DNA from: Beverwykella pulmonaria
Taxonomy: Eukaryota > Ascomycota > Dothideomycetes > Pleosporales > Melanommataceae
Assembly: GCA_001599595.1 (NCBI GenBank)
Contig: BCHH01000001.1
Coordinates: forward strand, 1,267,935 to 1,331,934
Reading direction: 5' to 3'
Length of the DNA: 64,000 nt
The notes under the pieces are model-generated. The model did not search any database. It was not told the DNA's origin and was given only the letters and a program-made list of their open reading frames with translations. Position 1 is the stretch's first letter. Every line of letters starts with the position of its first letter. Positions 22,411-32,462 of the stretch are shown here, piece after piece. The translations under genes were made by a program, and so were the position numbers.

Positions 22411-23373
22411 GAGCAGGTAGGTCTGCCTGGGGTTTGTCAGCTTTGAGCGAAGGAAGCCCGCGTCCCAGTGTCTACACAGACCCGAAGCCAAGTCTCGTCC
22501 TATTCTTCACAAGTCGATCGGACATCTTAATAAAAACATGTTCTTCAAATAATGAAAAGAAAATTGCAATGTGAAATCGTCTTCTACCTAGTCCTAAGTC
22601 ACTCAAAATACTTCACTAACTTCGCCATGTTCTTTGCAGCCTGCCTTAACTTCTTCGCAACCTTCATATCTTCCTTTGTCTAAGAACCTCTTCGCTCTCA
22701 ATACTAGTGTAGCATGAAATAGAGCCAATATATCCTATCAATTGCATTACCTGCATCTACGATAGTGAAGACCGAGCCCGTCATCACACTACAGAAGGCT
22801 AACCTCCTCTATTAACGCCTATTACTGAGTCTGTAACGGGGCTGCACAGCGCGCTCCTTCTGCAACTACTATAATGAAGCAGGTAACAGGATAATTGCTA
22901 AAGAGCTATGTAAGAGCAAGCTCTCGGGTCTAGACAGGGGCTTCGGGACGGTGACGTGGTGTCACCACAGTGGTTTTGTGGAGGTGGAATTTGTGCTTTT
23001 GCGCACGTGCGGCACAATGTCATACTTGTTAGTCAACACTCTCATGTTGCGGCTTTTACCGTGACATGATCCGAATCTACTTCGTATCCGGCTCAGCTTT
23101 ATCCCTGCCGGGTTGAAAAGAGTGGCTTGGAGCATTGTAGCTATTTTAGCTTTAGACGGCTGATTCAAGACGTGCATTCATGCTAGCCTGACGGCTGTAA
23201 CAGGAAGTGTCAACCGATTCGTGCCTAGCGCTTATCCACAGTTGGCAACAAGTTTGAAAATGCAGAACTTTGTTTTTTTTCTCACTAACACAGCCATCCT
23301 ACTTGAACTCCTGCAATTTGCTTAGCGGTTCTTGGGTTCCATCGAACGAGTCTAAACTTCATAAGTTATCAAG
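22411..23373. other. Intergenic
   Basis: No supported gene. Bases 22570-22960 are stop-rich and could be transposon residue. The last 100 bases are the upstream region of the GRDP-like gene, with a TTTTTTTT tract at 23272-23280. Confidence 0.4.
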
Positions 23374-24846
23374 ATGTCACTTTTGCCGACTTATGACAGT
23401 GCCATACTTCATGATTTGTGTCGGAGAGAGGCCACCCAGCTTGTTTCTCACTCTGTTCAATCAACTTCAGGCTTAGATGCGCAGCCCCTTCAGCAAGTTC
23501 CAGCAGAATCGTTCTTTACTCTTCTTCCAGATGATGGAGATCCGGAACCTTTGCGGGGAGACATCCCTTCCGTTCAGGCCTGTGCGGTCCATCTTGAGTT
23601 GCTGGAAACGTTCATGGTTCTGCAACAAAAGGTTCTGCGATCAAATGCACTTGACGTCACGTTTGGCATTAATCGACACGGACAAGACGATGAATCTTTT
23701 CTAAAGATGCGCGAGGAGAAGTGGACAAAGTTTGTGAATCTAGCAGCAGCGCGTTTCAAAATATGGGTGGAAAGGATTCATCTAGGCAGCTCAAAGCACG
23801 GAGCCTATTTGAATGTAAACTGGTTAAGCAAAGCACCTATCGACGTTCTTATGGTTCTTCATGCCTTCATGTTGAATCCGAAGGAGTACAAATTGTTCTG
23901 TCATCACTGGAACTTTTCAATGGATTCCTTAAGATTTCCATGGAAAGAGATTGTGAGTCTCCAAATTAAAGGACGCAGAGAATAAGGCTAAATAATGGTG
24001 AAGCACAACTCTCTTGATGTTTATGCAGGCCGCTGGAAGAAAGATTTTATCCAAGAGGATTCACTATCTAAGATCATGCACGGTGATCTTTTTGCTTTCC
24101 TACAAGCTCCTGAGAGCATGGATGAGCAAACAAGAAAATCCTTGCAGGCCTCCGTGAAAACACAACAAGACACGAAAGCTCCCAAGATCAAAGATAAGAC
24201 TGAAAGAAGGTTGATGGCCTGGTACACGTTGGGTGACGCTGAAGAGCATGGTTGGAGCATTGATCTAGCGGCTGCCGTCCATCGGCAATGCAAATTTGTC
24301 TCCAAAATGACTCATATGCTCTGGCTTCGAAGCCCAGCAATGAACCATACGCTCGAAAGCGCTCGGAAGCGCTACAGAAACTTCTTTGACTTGTTCCGGC
24401 TTTACCCAGGAAAGACGCTTGTTCCAACATTGGACATCGATCTTGTTTGGCACACTCACCAGCTGAGTCCAACTGAGTACTATGACTATTGTATGAAGAG
24501 CGCCGGAAGATTCATCAATCACGACGATACAATAATTAAGATGAAGCTGGACGACTCATTTGCAGAGGTGAAAAGTCTTTACTACAAGGAGTTTGCAGGG
24601 TCGTATCAAATCTGCCAATGCTGGCATTGCGAGGCCATCAGAGATTTCATCACCGAGAAACCTCCTAGAAACGACGAAGAGCTTGAAGGCCTGATGAATG
24701 ATGTCAAAACTCAAGTGGCTCTTTACAGGGCTGCTGAAGTCGCACGGCGTCTGCATTTCCGGACGCAGGCCAGGTTTATCTCATTAAACAGACGCTCTGC
24801 GAGAACTTTTTACGATCACTACGAACGGGGTGTCGATGAGTTTTGA
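23374..24846 (+). CDS. GRDP/DUF1399 (glycine-rich domain-containing-like) protein
   Basis: Start ATG 23374; stop 24844-24846. Exon 1 runs to about 23952. An intron with donor GTGAGT follows; its acceptor is uncertain. TATGCAG at 24028 is the best consensus but shifts the frame, while TGGAAG at 24039 keeps it, giving about 461 residues. Family hallmarks: PIDVLMVLHAFMLNPKEY in the first half and LDIDLVWHTHQLSPTEYYDYC in the second, the repeated W-H-x-H-x-L-x-P pattern of DUF1399. Plant relatives act in stress and RNA binding; fungal ones are unstudied. Unlike many family members, this protein ends without a glycine-rich tail; such a tail is instead found on the neighbouring gene at 28617-32462. 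Cytosolic, no signal peptide. Confidence 0.75.
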
Positions 24847-26460
24847 GTCACGTGTCGGAACACCAAATATCAGCCGAAATGCGTATTTTGGTGAGCACCT
24901 AGCCCAACACGACATATTACTTGATCATATATAGCTTAAATAGGACAAGTTGAAGTTCTTATCGTAGTGTTATAGCTACGCAAAATCATGACAATTTTGA
25001 GCTCATGCCTTAAAATTGTTGTTTCCATTGTAACGCCTGCAGAGTCCAGCCAGCCTTATATAATTGCCTACGCCCATAACCTCAACTGCTATCTTGTTAA
25101 ACACTAGATCATCTTGCTAGATATATCTCATCTCTTCTTTGCAGCAATCTTTAATACTTTTAGCAGTAGATAAGACCTTATATTAGAGGTCTTCATAAGA
25201 GGTCTCTAAGCCTAGCTGGACGTGATTCTCCTTGCCTGTATAGCTAACGTTGATATGCTCAAGCATCTTAAAGATATCCTTAGTGCCGGCAAGCTTGCAA
25301 ATGCGCTCGTAGAATATATGAGCTTCTGGCTAATTTCAACCTAGCTGCACAAAAACTAGAGGTGATACCTAATAATGAGGGTACGGATTGAAAGAGGGAG
25401 TTGTGGAGAACCGATGAGCTTCATTTTAGGTAGATTGGGGGTGCTGTAGTGGATTTATGAGGCTATACAGAAACTGCGTAGAGTGGTGTTGAGATGCTGA
25501 CGATGCTCGGAGCTAGCTGAGCACGGGCCAAATCATGTGACTCCAAACTCATCGACATCCCATTGGTAGCCTCTGTAGATTTGGTGATTGACAACCTCAT
25601 TCTACACACAGTCTTTGGTCCCACACAACGTGCCTTACAGCAAGGAGTTAATTTCTATTACGTGACTCACCTAATTTGCAGCTAAACGCAGTCTTACTTC
25701 TAAGGACCTGCATTGGCTCCCTATGCACAATGCGCAAAAAGACTGATTAAGGATATTTTAGGCCCTCTTGCCAAAGACAAGATCTGTAGAGGACCCGTGG
25801 AGAAGCCGTGGTGGGGGAGAGATAGGTCCTTCAAAGTTGTGAGTGTAAAGGGCTGGGCCCTGGTTATGTGGATCCTTCGGCTCGCCTCGGATCCTTCGTA
25901 CGAAGCCTTGGCAGGACCTTATAAACTCCGCCGGCCTCTGCCCCCTTCGTTCTTCTTCATGCTTCCTTCTGTCGCTAGATAGGAATACAATGCTTATTAT
26001 TTGAGCCTCTTCTATCCCCTTACAGTAAGGTGAAAGGCTTGTAACAAGGTGAGTTGCTTACAAAGGACTACTAAATTACCTCAGACCCTCGCTCATTCGG
26101 TAATAATACGATAAATACGGCGCTAGTACTATTGGCGGATGAGTAGGGATCTCACCAGAGGGTCTGATAAATGAAGGCGCCAAATAGCCTTACAAACCCC
26201 CAGGATTTATGGCTTACAAATCGCAGAGCTAATCGTCGAGAGAAGATATTGGCTCGCATAAATTACGTGTAGGAAATCTATTTCAGGTGTGACGGTAATG
26301 CAACTTTGGCGTTAAGTCGGGTACAATTTAGCTTAAACTTGGGAATGACTTCGATCTTTTCTGTGCTCGACATTATCTTTAGGAATTGGCTTACAACCTA
26401 CCAACCGGTTGCGCCGTTCAGGTGGCCTTTTGCAATTTCCCTCACATTCTCAGCATAGAC
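24847..26460. other. Intergenic with repeat copy and transposon-like debris
   Basis: Bases 25070-25330 are AT-rich and stop-rich in a way that suggests a RIP-mutated element, although no domain can be read. Copy B of the LTR-like repeat lies at 25850-26025. No supported gene. Confidence 0.45.
25850..26025 (+). repeat. Dispersed repeat, LTR-like fragment (copy B)
   Basis: Inverted relative to copy A (11340-11493). Shared blocks include GGGCTGGGCCCTGG, CTTATAA-CTCCGCCGGCCTCTGC, ATACAATGCTTAT and TTTGAGCCTCTTCTATCCC. It ends CCCCTTACAG. Differences are mostly single transitions, as expected for RIP or age. Confidence 0.65.
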
Positions 26461-27949
26461 TTACCTCGTGTGAACTGATAGCCGACAGAATAGAAGCTTT
26501 GAAAATTCTTCTTGTGACACGACAAACGCTCGTAGATCCCAACTGGGCGCTTCAACTTCGGTTACAGGATGGTTTGAGAAACCGGCTTTCAGAGTGACAA
26601 TAGGACCAATGTGAGAAAGCTCAGGCCGAGGGAGGTCCCAGAAGGGAAGACTCTTCACTAGCGCCGAGGGGAGACTGCCATCACCCGAGAATTCAGGGCC
26701 CAAACCATTCAACATCTTCCAGTCTCCCTCTGCGTTGCTTTCGTCTTCGATGGGTGGGAGAGCATAAATTGACCTGAGCAAATTGACGACCGACCTAACA
26801 TAGCTCGGGGTGCTCCGGGTGACTAGGTCATACTCATTCACGAAATTCAGTATGGAACTATCTGCGCTTTGGGTTTGCGCGAGTAATCTCATGCTCAGAT
26901 TGTGGTTGGTGGTCGGGGGACTGCCAAAGGTTATAAGAGAGAATCGAAATTTCCCTGTGGCTTTCATTAGTGGAGTTTCCGACTCGGAAGAAGAGTTAGA
27001 CATACTAGCGAATGTCGACTGAGACTGGAAGTGTGCATAGAGTAGTGACGCAATGGCGCCACCGGCCGAGTGACCAGTAAACAAGACTTTTCCTGGACCC
27101 TGTCTGATTATTGCATTCTCAAGTCTACTTTTTATATCCGGTAGCAGGGCCTTCGCACTATTCAGAAACCCTGAGTGGGCTTCCACCTTGCTGTCGCCAA
27201 TGGTCTGCGGTCTTCCCAGTGAGTCAATTTTCTACGTATCTGTTAGCTCATCGATAGAAGTGTCTATGGAAGCGGTCCATACAATAAAATCTTCGACCCC
27301 TTGAGTCTGGCCGTTCAAATTCACCATGTGATCAATGACGGTTGCCGAACCTCGAATTGCAAATATCAAGGTTGGCTTCGACGCGTTCGACTGCATAATG
27401 GTATATAAAAATGGCTTCGCTGAACTGATCTCGGGCGCTGCAATGTGCTCGGTTGAATTGAAAGAAGCGCCATTTACATTTGGAGATATTGTGGGATCGT
27501 ATGCTGCCATGGAGCATTGCATGGCAGCGTCCACAATGAGGGCGGTATCGCTCGTGCTTCCGTATCATAATTTAGTAAGCGTGTTGATCAATCATGACGC
27601 TGCGGAATTCTTACCATATCCAAGGTCGACATCTAGATTCATCAATCCTCGAATTGAAATATTTTGAGGCTTCTATATCAAGCTGGTCCAGATGAAATCG
27701 CAGCTGATCGTCAGGCTCGCCTGTAATCGAATCTCAGCACCCAATCATTCGAGCGATCTCTGTTGACTCACCCTCTAGCTGAATTCTTTCCAATGCATCG
27801 TCCAACCGAACCGACAACTCCGCAACAGCGGCTGAGGCACCTTGTGAGTTGTTGATAAAGGCGAAGCCAGAATCCGGCAACCCTGCAGATACCACAGATG
27901 CAGTGGTAGCTGAACCCCGAACTTTGCGGCGCTTTAGAAACTTCAGCAT
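26461..27949 (-). CDS. Class 3 lipase (alpha/beta hydrolase)
   Basis: Exons 27772-27949, 27615-27720, 27283-27556 and 26461-27231 give 442 residues. All three introns are GT-AG (51, 58 and 51 nt), and the total is divisible by three. The last intron (27232-27282, branch GCTAAC, acceptor ACGTAG) removes an apparent in-frame TAG. The catalytic triad is visible: Ser241 in GHSAGG, Asp321 in NEYDLVTR and His393 in LSHIGPIV. FAIRGSATVIDHMVNLN is the usual lead-in strand before the lid. No signal peptide, so the enzyme is likely cytosolic, acting on acylglycerols or phospholipids. An N-terminal region of about 120 residues is not part of the lipase core. It is divergent from the zinc-finger/glycine-rich gene, sharing a 667 bp upstream region. 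Confidence 0.85.
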
Positions 27950-28057
27950 CTTCCGTAAGCTTTTCTTACTGCAAAGCTAACTGATATATCAAGATTCAAG
28001 CCCATTCAAGTACCTCGCTGAAGTGATGAGGTACAGGCTGAAAGATATTGACCACAA

Positions 28058-28104
28058 AGTCGGCGAGTCGGGAGTTCCCAAAACTTACCACAACAACATA
28101 TCAG
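28058..28104 (+). repeat. Direct repeat, first copy
   Basis: Begins AAGTCGGCGAGTCGG and continues with CCCAAAACTTACC-ACAAC. The second copy at 28325 has the same start, then CTCAAAACTTACCCCCACAAC. The copies are about 80 % identical and 267 bp apart. Confidence 0.7.
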
Positions 28105-28324
28105 TAAGATCGCTTTGGTTTGAGAGCCACATATCTCGCACTAACCACGGAATGATTTGTGGACCAATCGGATGTTGACTCTCAAACGACCGGGCGTGGG
28201 AATTGAATGGGCTACAAGGCTGAACCTTGGCTGTTGTGCGAGCTTGAGCTTGTCACTTAAGGCTTCCTGGCCAATGGGATAACAGGCATTAGCGTTAAAA
28301 TGGTATGGAGCGTGTTAAAGCATG

Positions 28325-28370
28325 AAGTCGGCGAGTCGGATGCTCTCAAAACTTACCCCCACAACCATAC
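28325..28370 (+). repeat. Direct repeat, second copy
   Basis: Partner of 28058-28104; begins AAGTCGGCGAGTCGG. Located about 250 bp upstream of the ATG at 28617. Confidence 0.7.
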
Positions 28371-28616
28371 TTGTATTCGGTTCTAGATTGCGCCACAATG
28401 CAGTATCGCCTGAGTATGACTCTTCGAATCACCTCAAAGCGCCGGCGACTTAAACTCTTGATCAGCAACAAGGCAATGGCTGCGCTTCGCGCGGGATGTC
28501 TGTTGCTGCCTGCAGTCAATCAAGCAGCCATCGGGAGTAGTACCTTGGGATAAGTATTTGTTCTATTCACCTACAGCCATCGCGTCTGTAGTTTTGCTCC
28601 CTCGGAACTAATCTAA

Positions 28617-31600
28617 ATGCTTTCATCTGGGCGACAATCCCAAAGTCATGGAAGCCTGCAACAGGCAAGCCCTTGGCAGGCTCTTCCGTCATCCAAAGAA
28701 GAGCTTCTCAGGCACATGCAGGACATGTACTGGGCTGGAGTTAAACATGAACTCTCCCTGATTCTGCTCACACTGAAAGAATGGCAGCGATCGAAATATT
28801 CTTCGGTCAGCGCCGAGGGCGAGCAAGAGTTACCTATCTTCGGATACGATACATTTGTCGATCAGATCAATGAGAGCTCCCAAGAATTTTCTAAAAGACA
28901 CTGTAAGACTACATTTCAAAATTTTAGTGCCCCTACTACCCTCTCTCCCGAGCGAAAACTGTGAAGGGCTACCTCTATTCATTTTCAGTTTCCCAGAATT
29001 ACAAGACTTTTCTTCGACTTCCCGTGGAAGATGCTGGTGCCGACTCTAACCTGGGCTGAGCTGACATGCCATTAGCATCAATGCGATCTGAAGGGGGCCA
29101 TCGACATGCCACGCTCATAACAGCTATGATGGGATCTGCCAAAGACTTCATGGCTGGAAGTCAAAGTCAAGCTATCAAACGTGCCATGAGAACGGCATTG
29201 CAAGGTATGCAAGTGCTTTTTCTGAGCCTCTTAGCTTGTTGCATGTACCAATTATAATTGTAAAGAATCACAGGCTGCCCGAAATCAGAAACCACTCCTC
29301 GAACGACGAGCACGTTTATTACTACAAGGAGCAAGTAAGGTCTAGGGTTGCAAACACGCTTCAGTATTGGCCTAATTTTGGTAGGCTTTCTTGATATTAC
29401 GAAGGTGATTGAATATCGTCCTCCTCTCACTCACTTCTCCTTTTGGAAGCAGCCGAGTGTTCCCCAGCGTGAGTCATGATAGAAGAGGAACATCAAAACT
29501 GAGAGTTGCTGACAATTTTAGTTACCGTTTATCAATTCAGATCATCTGATTCCATGCCAATTTTCGTTCCCGTCCAGTGTTACCTCTGCAAAAATATTAT
29601 TCGCGGTATACTTTTCCAATGCGCTGACTCACGCTGTGAGGTAGATGCTCTTAAGAGGAATCAATACGCCTGCGAAACTTGCTACCGCGAGGGAAAGCAT
29701 CCTCAGACCCATCTGGTGAAGACCTACAAACATTGTTGTCTACGCGAAGTCATGGTTCCACAGGTGGCAAGTTCTATTTGCAAATGCTCTGGAGTCAGAT
29801 CCTCCAAGAACGGTTCAAATGATCTTTTCCCAGTTGACATTCTCGACATTCACGATGTCGGATGTGGCTTTCTTGTGGTTGGACAAGACATCGCTATCGC
29901 AAAGGCTCGAAGCGTGCTCTCCACGTTGAAACGCCGGAAACTGCGGAAGGAACTAGTATCGGAGCAGAAACAAAAAACAATTCAAACATCGAGCCCCAGT
30001 AGGAATCTAAATGGCAAGACGCCTAAGCCGACTAATAACTCTGATAGTAGTATCCAGGAAGAGGGAACGCTTGAGATGAAAGCTGCCCAGGATGCTGTAA
30101 ACAACTTAAGCATTGTGCATCACCGAGATAAGGATATTCCTGCTGTACTGCGACCTGTGGTAGATCGATTTGCGTTCGGAAACACTCACATGGCGGTTAT
30201 GTTTGGTCCACTAGTTTTTGAGAACGGCGTTCCCGGGTAGGTCTCTAGTCATGAGTATTAGGGCATCGCTAACTTTTCTCTCGTGAAGAACTAAAGGAGG
30301 GGCAATGATCACCATTCGAAATGCACCTGAGTACCAAACTAAAAAAGTTCCTGATCCGTCACTGGGATTTTGCCTTGCTGTAAATCCTAAAAGGGACTTG
30401 TTTTCTCAAATAAAGTCACAAGGATCTGTCAAACGGATCAAAGCTTGCATGAAACAAGTTGTAGGTGGGGTATTCTGCGGACTGAGTCAAGTTGCCCTAG
30501 AAGACAGAATTATCGCACTGCTTTTGAAAGAGAGCAAAGACTTCAAAGATGATCCCCGTGCATCAAGAGCACATAATACTGCAAACCTTGAAAGCGCAAC
30601 TGAGAGGATTCTTGATGAAATGAGGTCCTTGTTGTCCGGGCGAGTAGACGTCTTTCTCAACATATTCGCTGGGAACATTTTCAGTCGACGCACTCGTTTG
30701 AAATGGAACATCATAAATAATAACTGCCAAGATTTCTGCAACTCTTTGCTGAAATCGCCGCATCTGAGAAGTGTTTTCACCACTACTCAAATTAATCCGT
30801 CAAACCCGAGGTTCCCGACAATTCAGCTTACACCATTATATCTCCTCAGTTTCATTTGTCGACCAAAGAGCTATTCGCGACAGCAGATATCTTCAAAATA
30901 CGATGTTCCATATGGGCTAACCGAGGAGTACCTGCTGAGATTCCGTTTCGGACGCCATGATGAGTCAGACATCGTTGACACTCTTCAAGAGTATTTCTAC
31001 GATTGGGGAGCGTTCGGGCATCATCTATATCATGACTATCAAGACCTCTTTCCATGGGACTGCACGGAAGCGTATGGCCGCTATCCTGTCAAATGCAACG
31101 ATTGTAACATCTCCAAGCACGTATGGAGTTTTCCGTTCGACTCTTGGTCACTGATACATCTCCATCTACAGAAGGATCGCCGTCTGTATGTTTCTACAGA
31201 CCCCAGTGTGATGCAAACCCTCTCGGATGAGGACTGGATGAGGAATAGGTTGCAGGTACTAGTGGCTCAAGAGGCTCTACTTAGTGGTGCGGTAGCAATG
31301 GCAAAATCCACGACATTGCCGAAAGATACGCAATGGATCTCTATGCAGAAGGATCCAACGAAAGACCGTTTGAAGTTAGGAGGAATTCACCGAGCACAAC
31401 CGTTCAGCCATCACTTTGAGCAAGGACGATACCATGAATATCTCATTGCCGATTGGGCTCATCTTAAAAGACCCGACCAGATCGAGGCTTATGAGGCCCT
31501 ACGAGACATACGAGTCCAGCTACCAGATGTTCCGCGTAGTAACAATCTACGGCACACGAAAGAAAGTACGGAGGCAAGAGATGGAATAGGCAAACTCTGG

Positions 31601-32462
31601 AAGACCCCGGTGCCGAAAATGGACCATACTGGACGCAATGCTGATACCGTAAATGACGTCGTTCATGACCATGATTATGGATTTGAGACACAATTGGATA
31701 TGGCCTGGGTGGATGTTGGTTGGCTTGGAGACTCGTGGAATCCGGATACGAGCGACAACTTTGCTACCGACGCAGCCTCACTGCAGCTGGATATGGATTC
31801 CTCCGCTTATTATCTCGATATAAATCAAGATGCTACTCTCAACATGGACTACTACGTGGATGAATGGGATGGACCGCATGAGAGATTCGACGACAGTTAT
31901 GGTGCATATACTACAAGCTATGGTGAATATGGAGTGGGTTATGGAGTCAGCACAAGCTACGGAGAGAATGGAGGCTGTAGCGGTGGTGGCTATAGTGGAG
32001 GAGACGGATGCGGCGGGAATGGAGGAGGAGGAGGAGGGGATGGAGGAGGGGATGGAGGAGGAGATGGAGGAGGAGATGGAGGAGGAGATGGAGGAGGATA
32101 TGGAGGAGGAGATGGAGGAGGATATGGAGGAGGATATGGAGGAGGATATGGAGGAGGAGATGGAGGAGGAGATGGAGGAGGANNNNNNNNNNNNNNNNNN
32201 NNNNNNNNNNNNNNNNNNNNNNNNNNNNNNNNNNNNNNNNNNNNNNNNNNNNNNNNNNNNNNNNNNNNNNNNNNNNNNNNNNNNNNNNNNNNNNNNNNNN
32301 NNNNNNNNNNNNNNNNNNNATGGAGGAGGAGGAGGAGGAGGAGGAGGAGGAGGAGGAGGAGGAGGAGGAGGCTGTGGGGGCGGAGGTTGTGGAGGAGGAG
32401 GAGGAGGAGGAGGAGGCTGTGGGGGCGGAGGTTGTGGAGGTGGAGGTTGTGGGGGTGGGTGA
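28617..32462 (+). CDS. Large protein with ZZ-like zinc finger, possible papain-like His/Asn-Cys site and glycine-rich tail
   Basis: Proposed exons: 28617-28902, 28989-29036, 29076-29212, 29274-29334, 29385-29468, 29522-30236 and 30289-32462. Phases agree at every junction. The 39 nt intron 29037-29075 is doubtful but removes the only stop (TGA). Domains in order: helical N-terminus; ZZ-like finger (CYLCKNIIRGILFQCADSRC, later CETC and HPQTH); FGNTHMAVMFGP; NNNCQDFCNSLL; a charged linker; a tyrosine-rich SYGEYGVGYG stretch; then GGGD/GGGY repeats and, after an N gap, a GGGGC tail. The His and the Asn-Cys pair are spaced like a permuted papain fold (LRAT/NlpC-type order); this is inference. Stop TGA 32460-32462 is reached only in the glycine frame. 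Before the gap about 1075 residues are encoded. I do not recognise a named family. Confidence 0.65.
32017..32461 (+). repeat. GGA/GAT-rich coding microsatellite
   Basis: Runs of GGAGGAGAT and GGAGGATAT (32017-32182), then (GGA)n with GGCTGTGGGGGCGGAGGTTGT units (32320-32461). They encode the glycine tail. The repeat explains why the assembly broke here. Confidence 0.9.
32183..32319. other. Assembly gap of 137 N
   Basis: The gap lies inside the glycine-rich tail. The glycine frame before the gap and the one after it differ by one position, so the true length is not 137; it should leave remainder 1 when divided by 3. Confidence 0.95.

Larger units (their letters stand above)
27950..28616. promoter_or_regulatory. 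Divergent upstream region of lipase and ZZ/glycine-rich gene
   Basis: Shared 667 bp region between two start codons. It holds a direct repeat of about 46 bp (28058-28104 and 28325-28370), one copy near each gene. No other supported feature. Confidence 0.5.

Noticed and set aside
27232..27234. Lipase read as a pseudogene because of TAG
   Set aside because: A consensus phase-0 intron with a perfect branch site removes it, and the joined protein fits the family.
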